Below, one piece after another: positions 53,701 through 64,000 of a DNA stretch of 64,000 nt. The position numbers were made by a program, and so were the translations under genes. Position 1 is the stretch's first letter, and each line of letters opens with the position of its first letter. A model generated the notes under the pieces. That model saw nothing but the letters and a program-made list of their open reading frames with translations. It did not search any database and was not told the origin of the DNA. Where the stretch lies: assembly GCA_000697055.1 (NCBI GenBank), contig JNDT01002270.1, forward strand, positions 1 to 64,000, written 5' to 3'. The DNA is from Saksenaea vasiformis B4078. Its lineage: Eukaryota; Mucoromycota; Mucoromycetes; Mucorales; Saksenaeaceae.

Positions 53701-54975
53701 TGGCAAATGAAAACTTTGAAGTCTGTACTGATATATCGTATAAAGGACGTAAAGTTCCAATCAATGGGCCATGTTCAAGCCCATTTCACATCAGCGAAGA
53801 AACAGTAGTAGATGCTTACGAGGAAGGTGTGCATTTGGAAGATTGCAGGGGCGCTTAGATAAAGAAGATTACGTCGACAAATAAGTTAGTAGTCGTGGAA
53901 TTGGCGGGCAACGTAGATAGAAAAGACAACTGGATCGATGTTACGTCTCTAATCCAGGGGAAGGGCGGACGATCAAGAAGAGTATAGCAGCAGTAAGCAC
54001 TCCAGAGCTCCACCAGCAAGTTCCATGATTTCAGTTGTTTCAGGTGGTTCTTTCGGGAAGAAAGTTGGTAGAAAATGACAAAGCGCGTATAAAAAAGTGT
54101 GCTACAAAGTTTGGATACGAGAAGGACGCAGGCTTTATCAACAGACATCTCACCTTCCACAAATGCACATCCACCGAAACTGCCTAAATCTTATTGGTCT
54201 CCGAGCCGGGAAATCTGGTGTAGCTGCTACGTCTGGCTTTTTGGTATGACTTCTAAGAAAAAGGGAGATAAAACGGAAGAATTCGCCATGAGATGTAGCA
54301 GCGAGTATCCTGTCAATCGTTGATATTTGGCCCTGATGATAGTAACTGGGATGATCACTTTACGGAAGAGACGTTGACGAAGTGGCCAGATGAGCTGGAT
54401 AATTACATAGCGTCTTCCAGATACAAGTCAGCGAAAGAAGCGCATAAGCATGCATTCGATCATTATTTGATCCAGTTGAACAATCGGGATTTATCATGGG
54501 CGCAGTTGACTTTGAACACTTCTTCTCGCTTCTCGCTTATTTCTGAAGAGCGACACTATCAGTTTTCATTGGTTGACTGAAGAAGATGTGTCTCGCAGAT
54601 GAAGTTTTATCGAATCCATTCTTGATTCCTTCAATATTATAGCCAATTACGGCGAAACGTCCAGAGTATCCGCGACCATCAGTAGAAACAAATGAAGGAG
54701 ATTAGGAGGTGTCACCGATCGAAAACGAAACTCTTCTGGCTGCATGGTTGACTTGCTGCTCAAGACGGTGGATGACGACGAACTAGGGTGTAACAAGGTT
54801 GGCAAATGCGGGAATATAATTCGACGAAGGAAATGGTTGATAGGATGAAACCAGCTGAAAAAGTTGAAAGAAATGCTGCTGAGATTGGGCGAATCAAGCC
54901 CGAGGCGGATTAGGGAGCTGAAGACGGCGGGATACACGATAATGGGACCTAAAATCGATGTGGTTATTGTCGTTT
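53701..54975 (+). pseudogene. Decayed coding region of unknown family
   Basis: Plus-strand protein-like segments alternate among frames and are broken by stops. From 53701: MANENFEVCTDISYKGRKVP and ETVVDAYEEGVHLEDC. Around 53880: LVVVELAGNVDRKDNWIDVT. Around 54085: KARIKKCATKFGYEKDAGFI followed by NRHLTFHKC. Around 54325-54580: DDSNWDDHFTEETLTKWPDE and AHKHAFDHYLIQLNNRDLSW. Around 54740: CMVDLLLKTVDDDELGCNKV. Around 54865: MLLRLGESSPRRIRELKTAG. The latter parts recall a large family in Mucoromycota with a nuclease-like GRR-x-D...GxxEVGK pattern, but that link is weak. A Cys-Cys-His-Cys arrangement could be a degenerate zinc finger. No intact splice model exists. Confidence 0.4.
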
Positions 54976-57255
54976 TCTACATACAGAATAACTAAAACGT
55001 ATCATGACATCGATCTATAAACCCAACATTGATCATTGATTGATCATTTGTAAGAAAGAGCAAGCCGAATCTGAATAGAAAATGTCGAAAATCTTCGATC
55101 TGCAAAATCGCGAATAATTACATCTGCGGATCCTCCACTTACTCCAAATACGATCGCAGTGCAATGAAAGTGAATATTTATCTCTCAATAACACCATCGT
55201 CGCTAATAAAACGTTCAAAAAAATTAAGAACGAGTTATTGAAGAGTCTCAGCGTATTCCCCTTGTTGCGTGTTTATTAATTTATCAAAGGTGCAGGCTGC
55301 GTCGATCGAGTCGCAAGGATTGATTCGTTGTACTTTCCAACAAAGAGCAGAAAATCTTCAAGAATGATGGCGCAGTTGACTGCTTTGGCATGGAGCAGAA
55401 AGCAAATCATGAACCGATCCGTGGTCTTATTACTGGACAATGAAAACGATATCAAAGTAGGCTTTTCGAAATAGAAGTTGCAACGCCATAACACCATAGT
55501 CATATCGATATTCCTGTTTGTTTCTGATCGACCTCTCGTGCCTTCTCGTCCCCCTCGTCATCACCGTCTTCTCTTTGCCCCGCATACTGAAGATCGTGGC
55601 CTGCTACTGTCCTCTTTCTTCCGCATTTTCCTTTTCTTACAGCCTCACAACTCTTGTCAAAAATATCTTTAGTATAGCATCACGGTAAATAAGTTATGTA
55701 TCTAAATTTGATCTCTATTTACATCGTTCAAAAGGCTTACGCGATACGTGCACACACAAAATAAAGCAATGTCTTCTATCCTTATAGAAGAATAATGTCC
55801 TATTCTGTTTACGGTATAATCAGTCTGAAGAATGCAAAGCGAATGGGAGCGCTGTTCCGCGACATAATGCTATCGATAAAGGTATGAAAGAAGTTCCGTC
55901 TCATCAGTCGACCACCTTTTGAATTTCTTCATTGGCCTGCTCCGTACTTCTCATTTAGCTTTCGTACAGACAACATGCAGACCAGAAGACTCTACCTGTT
56001 AGAAATATCCAATAGAAATAACACCGTCTTAAAAGTGCGATTTTTTCTAGGTTTTTTAGCAGTCTTTAGCATATCCTAAATAATTAATTCCGTTTACTTC
56101 CGATGGTAGAACGCGCTTTTGGGATCAGATAGTATCTAATGGGTGAGATATTCTGTTTTTGGAATACATAGACAGCATCGCTTTACACAGCTCGTTGCTA
56201 GCAGTTGCGCACACCGGGTCTATTGAAATTACCAATCAAACGGTTCAAAGACCAGTCTCCCACATCATGTAACGTGCATGAGGATAGTATTCGGATATTG
56301 GTGCTTATCCCACATGTTGTGGGCTTAGGGGCAAAGAAGTACTATACTAGGTGATGCATGCACATATATGACAGAACCTTCTTTAGACTGTCGGTAAGTC
56401 GGGGCCACATATTTGTCACCTGAGTTAAACCGTCTGCCTTTTTTTTTCCTTTGTTGTGCTACAGATAAGTTTACCATCTAGAGGGGAACGTAGTTGACTA
56501 TTTACGGTAATGCTTAGTATAGAAATTTTCTATAAGGTTTGTCTGAGTAAGAGAAAACATTTGGCGACAGCTAGCAGAGCGCGAAAGGATAGTTGATTGA
56601 AAAAGAATAACCAATGGCATCGCCAACCACCTAGTTATTCTTTGCTTGGTCACAGGCGGATTCATGGCGACTCTACAGGCATAGCTTAGTCTACAACTTT
56701 CACGCAGGTCGTGTCGAGTACAATAGTATGTATCTGTAAGAGCCTATAAGCATGAAGAAATAAAAAAGTGGACACAGAGCAATACAGTAAATAAAAGGGG
56801 CTGAACGGCCATTATACAATGAAAAGCATATTTACTCGTCAGATAGAGGCACGCAATTATATAAACCTATTCATGGTTAAGTTTTTAGTGAACCATACTT
56901 TACTTTGTACTTGATGATTATTCGGACCACCTTCTTCTAATCCTTACGTATGGGAGTATATGTCAACCGCGTATCATACGAACCTTCAAGCAATAGCTCA
57001 TATTTTCCAGAAAGTAAAAGGAACGCGGCATAAAACCTCAGTGCTAGTCTAATAGTTCAATCATTTGCGCCCTTGTGCGTTAGGATTTAGGAAAAAAAAT
57101 GATGAAGCTACAACGACGTCTGGATATACTTAAGCTCAGAGCGCCCTCAGCATCAGTTCAGTGGGATAGAGTGGATTTCTTCCATGGAATCGAATGCTTA
57201 TTGATAGCGAGACAATGACACACCGCGTATTCAAGATAATCTAGATCTGGAAACA

Positions 57256-57621
57256 TTACAACAAGAAACAAACTGGAAAAAAGGCGCAGATGTAATATAC
57301 ATCCCGATTTAACAAAGCATCTAGATGCCATCGGTTGGTGTTTACTAGGCTGCGCCATTTGCAGTTTACAAGAGCTGTATCTTTCTCTGTCTCTTCCTCA
57401 GCAAATCCAACATGAGCAAGATCTATCACTGGCGCCTCCAGCCAATCCAAGTACAGAAATATAGAGCACGAGAGGTCGGGTTCCGGTATTAATGCGGCGT
57501 ATACTAGTCCATTCAGAAGGCATACCACTATGATGTTAGACGTCGGCGCCTGCAGAATATCAGCTTTGAAAAGACACTCGGTGATTTTCTCTACCGATGA
57601 AACTCTTTTGATGACCTTCAA
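57256..57621 (-). pseudogene. Coding-like island, possible Hsp70/HSPA12-like remnant
   Basis: A 121-codon minus-strand frame with protein-like composition: KADILQAPTSNIIVVCLLNG, LVYAALIPEPDLSCSIFLYL, EAPVIDLAHVGFAEEETEKD and ALVNCKWRSLVNTNRW. The ILQAP...GLVYAAL stretch resembles the segment of HSPA12-like proteins in which a Pro-rich loop precedes a small hydrophobic helix. No upstream exon with an ATPase motif is visible, so it is likely a fragment. The identification is tentative. Confidence 0.28.
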
Positions 57622-58439
57622 CTCTCAACACATGAGCACTTGGCAGCCCGAAAATTTTATCTGTTCAATCTACCTAGGTTTTAGAGGCGCAAGGTCCCGA
57701 AGTGTGATTGCTGTGATCAACTACATCAGTCACTCCCCCGAATTTGCTGTTTAATCTAATTGTAGGTACAATTGCAATATACCAGTTTTAGGCAATGCTA
57801 CTTCATACCGATTCTATAGATGCCCCAAAAATCTGTTCTCTTTTTTTTCCTGTGAAAATTTAATCGGAAGGGTATATCGGGCATTGACCTGACAGAACAT
57901 TCTTGTACTTCCGAATATTACAACAACGAAAAGTAATCATTCAGATCAAGCGAAGCCACAAGAATCTAACCACATCGGCTAGCACTCAGATATCAACTGC
58001 TTATTTCAGGTGATGTTGATTATGTTGTTTGCCGAGTTTGATCAATAGCAGGGTATCTCGTCTTTTTTATGCAGAATTAATCTCATTCGAATCTTCGTAC
58101 ACTTGAAACTGGGTCTTAATAAGCGGACCTGAGTCTCTGCTTTGCATTGCCAAGTCTTATCGGTAAAAAAAAACTATGATTATACTGTAAGATCCTGCCG
58201 CCTAGAATCATTATGAACAGAACAAGGTCAACATGAACATTTTACAACGTATTGTATAACCTAAGGCTCGTTATCTATCTCTAAGCAATAGCTGACAGCA
58301 ACTACAACGTTACTCACTATGGTCTGGCTGTCGGGTGACTACGTCCCTTAAAAATTTCAGTAGTTCCGCTAACTCCCCGCGAATCTCGCTCTGTATTGGA
58401 GAAAACGCTATACATACTCCGCCGCCACAACAAGAGAGC

Positions 58440-58680
58440 ACTGTGCTATGCTTGGCCACGTGGAACCAGTTACACACGATCATCTGGCGTACCCCATCAA
58501 CGTAGCCAAATGAAAAAAGCACAAGAAGGGTCCGACGGTGCTTCATCACACCACTTCGAGTTACGAAGCTGGGCATCAAGTCCCCCTGTCAGTTTCTATT
58601 TTTGGCGTTGGAGAAATGGAGTGCATGAGTGTGAAGCTTCCCTTCGTGCGTTTGAATCTCCATTGGTGAACTGCGTCTAA
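58440..58680 (+). repeat. Upstream segment shared by the two LysM genes (unit 1)
   Basis: Parts of this segment match the region at 61150-61345 upstream of the second LysM gene. Examples are CCAGTTACACACG, TTGGAGAAATGGAGTGCA against TTGAGAAATAGGGTGCA, and TTTGAATCTCCATTGGTGAACTGCGTCT against TTTGAGTCTCAATCGATGAACTGCATCT. It shows that the duplication of the LysM genes included promoter sequence. Confidence 0.6.
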
Positions 58681-58723
58681 TGCTTTGTCGACTGCTTTTC
58701 TGTTTTTGTTGAATACGTAACAA

Positions 58724-58731
58724 TATAAAAG
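58724..58731 (+). promoter_or_regulatory. TATA box of LysM gene 1
   Basis: TATAAAAG lies 79 bases upstream of the ATG, followed by a CT-rich leader (TTCTCTCTTTCCTTCC). The same arrangement occurs upstream of LysM gene 2. Confidence 0.6.
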
Positions 58732-58809
58732 AAAAGGATCTCAAGGTCACTTTGGGCCCGTCATCCCTATTCTCTCTTTCCTTCCATTCCCTTCGTTCCC
58801 TCTCTTCTC

Positions 58810-60180
58810 ATGAAAATACTCTCGATTCTGTCGCTTGCAGTCATAGCCAGCATGGCTCTCGCTGCGCCATCTTCTGATTGCCAGGAATTCCATACTGTCA
58901 ACTCTGAAGATAGGGTAAGATCAGTAATATCGGATGATATCTTGGCTTATTAATGACAACTGCTTCAATAGTGCCACACGTTAGCGAGAGATTACAATAT
59001 CAAGACAAGTCAATTGAAAAAGTGGAATCCTTTTAGTATGTTGATAGATATCAAAGCACTATAGCTAACTGTGGATATTAGTCAACCCCAGATGCACCAA
59101 CTTGGAAGTAGGCCAGGTTCTATGTGTCAGGTAAATCTTTTCTAGGTCAATTGGCGCGTAAATTCTAACTATACCAAAAATTGCAGGGGCCCTGGGAAGA
59201 AAACCTCTAAGCATGACGAGGGAACCAGCTGTCTTATCAACGAGCATTGTGAAGGTGACCTATGCTGCCATCCTGACACGAAGAAATGCGTGAAAGATCC
59301 CAAGGGTACTATCTGTCTTGAACATTCCAATCCTTTCTTCATGGGACTCCCCAAGCCTTCTGAGAAAGCCAGACCTGTTAGTCCCCCCCAGCAGAAGGGA
59401 GGCCGCTCGTGCGCTAAGAACGATGACTGCCCTGGATCTCTCTGCTGCCATCCCAACAACAAGGTGTGTGTAAGAGATCGCAAAGGAAATATCTGTGTAG
59501 ACGATTCCATTCCTTCCTTGCCCAAGAAGCCCGAAGAGACCGATAAACCCGAGACTGACAAGCCAAACTGTCTTGACCGAGAGGCTGTAGAGTACTATAA
59601 GAAGAAGTACAAGAACATCGTTGTGCCTACTGGCGTCCCATACTGTGACGAGATTGGTCAGAAACCCAAGGGACCTGTCAAGAAGCCTGAGGAAACCGAT
59701 AAACCCAAAACTGACAAGCCAAACTGTCTTGACCGAGAGGCTGTAGAGTACTATAAGAAGAAGTACAAGAATATCGTTGTTCCTACTGGTGTCCCATATT
59801 GTGATGAGATCGGTCAGAAGCCCGAAGGACCTGTCAAGAAGCCCAAGGAGTCCCCAAAGGCCCAGTGTATGACCGAACAACAGTATCGAGACGTCATACT
59901 AGGAAGCCCCGATAGAGACGTTTATCGTTACCCTACCAGCGGCCAACCTTGCGATAAGGACTTGTGCTTCACTGAAAGTGATGCAGAGATGGTCCGACGA
60001 AAATTCAAGAATGCCCCTTGGACAAAGGAACTAAGATTGTGTGGCAAAGCTGACGACAAACAAAACAATCCCAGCAAGAAACCCGAAGCTAAACCCGATT
60101 GCCGCAATTACGACGACTTGGCTTGGTACGAAAAGGCCTGGTATAATATTGGTGCCAGTACCGCCGTGATTTGCCAATAG
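58810..60180 (+). CDS. Secreted LysM protein with Cys-rich modules (403 residues)
   Basis: Predicted secreted chitin-oligomer-binding protein. The ATG at 58810 gives a signal peptide (MKILSILSLAVIASMALAAP), then one LysM domain over three exons: CQEFHTVNSEDRCHTLARDY, NIKTSQLKKWNPF, CTNLEVGQVLCV. Exons are 58810-58914, 58972-59035, 59082-59130 and 59187-60180 (105, 64, 49 and 994 nt; total 404 codons with stop). The long last exon adds two similar modules with a C-x-C...CxGxLCC pattern (SCLINEHCEGDLCCHPDTKK and SCAKNDDCPGSLCCHPNNKV) and two near-identical 52-residue repeats. Next comes a domain shared with LysM gene 2 (QPCDKDLCFTESDAEMVRRK, PWTKELRLCG), and the protein ends DCRNYDDLAWYEKAWYNIGA plus a few residues. 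LysM proteins of this kind shield or mask wall chitin in other fungi; here that is inference. Confidence 0.88.
59524..59835 (+). repeat. Two in-frame tandem 156-bp repeats in LysM gene 1
   Basis: Unit 1 is 59524-59679 and unit 2 is 59680-59835, exactly 156 bases (52 codons) each. Both begin AAGAAGCC and encode KKPEETDKP, then CLDREAVEYYKKKYKNIVVP, GVPYCDEIGQKP. A third unit start (AAGAAGCCCAAGGAG) at 59836 marks the truncated end. Most differences are silent or conservative, so the duplication is recent. Confidence 0.92.
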
Positions 60181-61149
60181 ATCGGTTGATCGATCCCAGA
60201 TAACGGTACATGCTGTTTGTTATACGATTCACATAGGACCAGTATGATTGTAGTTCCTACGTAAATTATAAACTATCTATCTTTAAGATATATGGACATT
60301 CTCCAAGTGTACTATCTATTGATCGCAGTTTTGCATCTATGAAGAGGGCACCTTTGCGTTAAATAGTATATATACGTTATTAATGCGCTAGATCTCACGA
60401 TGTTCTATTGCTTCTCTCCATCTCTACTAATAAGAGGAGCGTACTCTAAATCTCCAATTAAATTGTTTAAATGCAAGCCGTCAGGGTTCAAAAATATTCG
60501 AATCATCAAAACTGTAAGATATTTTTTTTCTACGTAGTTGTGTGTAAACTGGGCAAAGATCTTCAAAAAATAAATAAATGTATTAAAATAATGGAAACTC
60601 GTCTACAGATTCCCTTTTATGATATTAAGCTGTCCTTGTGGAAACTGTAACTTTTTAGATTGAACTGAACTATGGCAGCGTTTATGAGTGTAACCGCCCC
60701 AAAAGAAGGTTTATTCTCTTTCTTAATTGTGGTACGTGGATCCTTCCACTCAACTTCTATATGACGCATAGAAGGGTCTTCGATCGTCCGATATTGGACT
60801 GAGTTTCAATCGGGTACTGGCAGGGTCTACTGCACCTTAGTCATGATTCGTAAGCAACTAGAAATACGTTCTGACTTGCCAATATGAGTTACATGAAGTA
60901 AGCATGACGTGGTGAGTACTGTTACGATATAATGCATCACCTAGCGCCAACTTACGGAGGCACTTATTGTTAGATGCCGCATTCAGGATTTATGGCACAA
61001 GTATTGCTAAATATGTCCCTGAAATTTTAATGTCTTTCGCTAACACTCCGCCTCTTGTCTTCCATGCGTAGGACTAACTTGAGCGAGGTTCCATCGTTGT
61101 AGATGTTCCTCCGATGCCCATAACAAGAAACCGGATTGCTATACCTGAC
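60181..61149. other. Spacer between the LysM genes
   Basis: About 1 kb of AT-rich sequence without a supported gene. Confidence 0.55.
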
Positions 61150-61345
61150 CATCTGCATTACCCAGTTACACACGGTGACAGCAAGTAACAAGTGCGAAGG
61201 TGCGACAGTGATCCTTAGATCCGTTTTCGAGCAGTTGAGACGAATATTAAACTCCTCACCGGCCTCTTATTATTGGTGCTTGAGAAATAGGGTGCAGAAT
61301 CAGAAAGTTTTCGTCGGACCTTTGAGTCTCAATCGATGAACTGCA
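61150..61345 (+). repeat. Upstream segment shared by the two LysM genes (unit 2)
   Basis: Counterpart of 58440-58680, see there. The remaining sequence up to the ATG is less similar but keeps the TATA box and a CT-rich leader. Confidence 0.6.
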
Positions 61346-61418
61346 TCTGTCCTCCGCCGGTATCGTTCGCTTTATTTCTCTTTTTGTTTTAGTCGTTTTA
61401 TTGCTCGGCCTACATCAG

Positions 61419-61426
61419 TATAAAAG
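61419..61426 (+). promoter_or_regulatory. TATA box of LysM gene 2
   Basis: TATAAAAG lies 63 bases upstream of the ATG at 61489, in a position equivalent to that in LysM gene 1. Confidence 0.6.
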
Positions 61427-61488
61427 AACAGGACATTGAAGTTTTTTCCATCTCATCACCTCTACCTCTTCCTTTACCTATCTTTCCA

Positions 61489-62140
61489 ATGAGAATCCTC
61501 TCCATACTTTCGATCACCACTATGGCTAGCATGGTCCTCGCTGCGCCAGCCTCCAACTGCCAGCAAACCCACGAGGTGGAATCTGGGGATAAGGTACATC
61601 TAGCAATATTAGATATGATTTGATTTAACAGTAATGGATTCCTCAATAGTGCTACAAGTTAGCGAGAGATTACAATATCAAGACAAGTCAATTGAGAAAG
61701 TGGAATCCTTCTAGTACGCTAATAAATATTAAAGCACTGTATATCTAACTACGGACATTAGTTAACGGTAGCTGCACCAACTTGGAAGTAGGCCAGGTTT
61801 TATGTGTTCGGTAAGACCTTTCTCGACAAAGTGGCATATAGACTCTAATACAAAATTTTGTAGTGGCCCGGGAAAGAAATCCTCGGAAAAGACACCAGTC
61901 CCTGGTAACAAGACTGAGAAGAAGCCAAAGAAAACTACTGAGTCCAGGTGCGCGCTCAAGGAAGAGTATGTGGATTATCTCAACATGGACGTCTCGGGTC
62001 CTTTACCACCCATGGAACTTCCCTGTGATCAGAACATGTGCTTTGACACTGAAAAACAAGTGAAAGCCCTCCAAAACGATTACTACTTACAGGGCGCTAC
62101 TTGGACAAAGAACCTCAGAGTGTGCGACAAGGCCAATTAA
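61489..62140 (+). CDS. Secreted LysM protein (164 residues)
   Basis: Tandem paralogue of the gene at 58810. The first three exons have exactly the same lengths (105, 64, 49 nt), at 61489-61593, 61650-61713 and 61762-61810. Exon 4 (61864-62140) is 277 nt, for 164 residues. A signal peptide (MRILSILSITTMASMVLAAP) is followed by a single LysM domain: CQQTHEVESGDKCYKLARDY, NIKTSQLRKWNPS, SCTNLEVGQVLCV. After a Lys/Pro-rich linker it keeps only the conserved terminal domain: LPCDQNMCFDTEKQVKALQN, ATWTKNLRVC. It lacks the two LCC modules, the 52-residue repeats and the last C-terminal segment of gene 1. The shorter form resembles a minimal secreted LysM effector. All splice junctions keep frame. 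Confidence 0.87.
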
Positions 62141-63424
62141 TAGTCACTCGACGGCATTATAGGGTACCTGAATCCAATAGAACGCAGAAGTTACATTTCT
62201 AACTTAGACCGACAATTACAAAGAAGTTCGTTCAAGTACTAAGAAAAGAAAAACAAAGAAGTCAATGAGCTGGTCCCGGATATGTTTATGTATCCTATCG
62301 ATCATGGCCTTTGGCAGCTTTTCAAATAAACAGTAAAGCGGAGTCATAAGTGCTATCATTACATGTAGATAGGTTTAACGCACATGGAAATAATGCTGTC
62401 AGATCCCTGCGAGCGAAAGGTACCTTAGCAGTGTTGAATGTACATTAGCAGTTGCATGCAAAGGTCCAACGGATTGTCCTTGGAGCACCAGCATTCCTAG
62501 CCATTTCAAATTTACGTTGCAACATTATATTCTTTTGCAGCTTTACCAGCGACCATTGTTTTTGTAAGCAATCGAAGGACACTGCTCCTATCAATAGCCT
62601 ACAACGCTTACATGGTTGTATCTTCTGTTCAAATCGTCAGTAGCTATTTTTTCTTTTCACTTCTGTTGGTTGTTCTAGTGGTTTCAAGTTCTAATGCTGG
62701 ATATAATTTGTGATAAGCTATGATGGAACAAACCTTACATCAACTTACATTTCAAATGAACCACAGCCATATTCATTAACAATATTCATTTTCTTGTCTA
62801 AAGAAAAAGGAAAGAAGCGCCGATCAAAGTGTGGAAAAAGGTATTGCAGCCCTTTTTCCCATGCAATTACATGCTCCAACTAAGTATGAATTTTCGACAT
62901 GTCGAAAAGCTTAACGTGAGATGCGACCCGTTTCAACCCCTTCATCTTCGATGACAATACGTTTCTCTCTGTAACAGATTATTTGCCTGCTTGGAAGTTG
63001 TCGGATATCGTTAGAGTCATAAGCATTTTATTAAAAATTACGCACTACTCATCCGGAATTGTTAGATCTTCATGGTTTCCCGGCAATGGATTCAATCCAC
63101 CCATTTTTATATTTTCAAATGCAAAATAATGGGATCGTAAAGGGTCATCCTTTAACCAATCATGTAAGCTCTTCATACGTCGCGGTGATCTATGGAGAAC
63201 ATGGCTTGCAATTTCTCTCCATTGCGACAGCTAGAAAGAAGCCACGAGGTACTCTAGTTAATCGAATTTTCCAAGATGTTGTGATCATCTTCAAACTAAC
63301 TTTACAGTCGCCTGACAAAAAAATTGGCAATGAGTCTTAGAATTATTGATGAGAAGGCGTACCTGTAAAGATCTAGCGTATTTTTGTTACACGAGAAAGA
63401 CAGCTACAGAAGAAATATGCTTAC
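62141..63424. other. Region without a confidently supported gene
   Basis: About 1.3 kb. Minus-strand frames around 63220-63310 (KVSLKMITTSWKIRLTRVPR) may be further exons of the partial gene at the edge, but the junctions cannot be fixed. Confidence 0.4.
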
Positions 63425-64000
63425 ACGTTCTTGACCGTCAGCTTCTACCGTGGCAACGTAGTGCATGTTGCGGCAGAATGAGAAAACCTAAAAGGGAAAA
63501 ACACAAGAATTAGCTCAACTAGAGAGCATTCACAATGAGGGTTGTACCTTGAATGTGTTGTACTCTTTCATATTCACCATCACCAGCAAGCCTTGCAAGC
63601 GCGCGAGCCCTCGTAATACAAATACAAATCGCATAATCACTTCTTCCTAAAGGGTACAATAGCCTCAGCAATAAGAAGAGTATGCAACACAATGAGTCAA
63701 CTAGTGTAAAATGACGCGCCACGGTCTTCCGTGAAAAGTCTTGCTATTTTACGCAGTCAAGAAAAACACATAAAAACACGCTACATAGGCGAGACACGTC
63801 CTCAGTTTCCATAGCAAGGACTGGCCTCGTTGGAAATTGTCGCGTATCTTCTGTTCCATCAACAGAAGAATGAGTTGATATATGCTACAGGATTATGATG
63901 CATCTGTTTTGGAGAGGACCAGATTTGCAATGACCTCATTCATCGCTGATATTTGAAAGCAGCATACCTTCCAGTCTTGCGAAAGGACGCCAAGAAGGTA
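63425..64000 (-). CDS. Partial unrecognised gene at the window edge
   Basis: Two minus-strand exons join in frame with phase-0 introns on both sides: 63646-63548 (99 nt, EEVIMRFVFVLRGLARLQGL and VMVNMKEYNTFK) and 63487-63425 (63 nt, VFSFCRNMHYVATVEADGQE). Acceptors CCCTTTAG and CCCTTTTAG and donors AAGGTACAA and CGTGTAAGC fit the local consensus. Earlier exons may lie at about 63730-64000 (GTEDTRQFPTRPVLAMETED, and DWK before a GTATGC donor at 63965) and would continue outside the window. A competing frame through 63519-63722 cannot be excluded. No family is recognised. Confidence 0.35.

Larger units (their letters stand above)
54976..58723. other. Long gene-poor region
   Basis: About 3.7 kb. 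It holds one coding-like island (57256-57621, minus, described separately) and the duplicated upstream segment of the LysM genes at its end. A CT-rich stretch at about 55540-55640 makes spurious frames. No other gene is supported. Confidence 0.45.

Noticed and set aside
59260..59880. 206-codon minus-strand frame over LysM gene 1
   Set aside because: Shadow created by the tandem repeats of the real gene; its repeats mirror the 52-codon units.

Overview
This is a eukaryotic, fungal window, most likely from a Mucoromycota (Mucorales-type) genome. Genes are split by many short introns (about 46-95 nt, GT-AG with occasional GC-AG). Start codons follow pyrimidine-rich tracts. The gene content includes GH46-type chitosanases, a StuA/EFG1-type APSES regulator, SKI3, SEC16, ZPR1, a kinesin-13 and LysM secreted proteins. 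No operons, viral genes, CRISPR arrays or convincing tRNA/rRNA genes were seen. The first 33 bases are a G homopolymer and look like a contig-end artefact. All names come from reading the translated sequence by eye, with no database search.

Layout. 0.4-9.5 kb: two divergent GH46-type chitosanase paralogues facing each other (480-2020 +, 8042-9513 -). They enclose a Kv-beta-type aldo/keto reductase with altered active-site positions (2503-4070 +) and an APSES transcription factor (4481-5904 -). 9.5-18 kb: gene-poor, with a 264-residue three-exon gene that becomes visible only after splicing (12063-13115 -) and an FAD monooxygenase (14901-16209 -). 18-27 kb: SKI3 (18193-23025 +), a second FAD monooxygenase paralogue (23145-24451 -) and adenylosuccinate lyase ADE13 (24953-26511 +). 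26.5-43.4 kb: SEC16 (-), a cullin-like gene that stops before the RBX1-binding/neddylation region (-), an ALB1-like ribosome-biogenesis gene (-) divergent from ZPR1 (+), and a SAM-domain kinesin-13 (+) with an 11-nt micro-exon. 43.4-58.7 kb: gene-poor, with a CipC/DUF3759 protein (47040-47416 +), methionine aminopeptidase 1 (52019-53574 -), decayed coding islands and two copies of a dispersed repeat. A third copy of this repeat lies at 32.6-33.1 kb. 58.7-62.2 kb: a tandem pair of secreted LysM proteins born by duplication, one with extra Cys-rich modules and an internal 2 x 52-residue repeat. The last 600 bases hold in-frame exons of a partial unrecognised gene.

How they fit together. The core genes serve mRNA decay (SKI3), purine synthesis (ADE13), COPII vesicle formation (SEC16), ribosome and translation-factor maturation (ALB1, ZPR1, MAP1), the microtubule cytoskeleton (kinesin-13) and development (APSES factor). 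The accessory layer is secreted and acts on or binds chitin/chitosan (GH46 pair, LysM pair), or is oxidative metabolism (two FAD monooxygenases, one AKR). In each accessory set there is a local duplicate and one member has diverged. The features most worth a second look are the three-copy repeat with conserved splice-like signals, the LysM pair, the short cullin, and the AKR with a replaced catalytic tyrosine.
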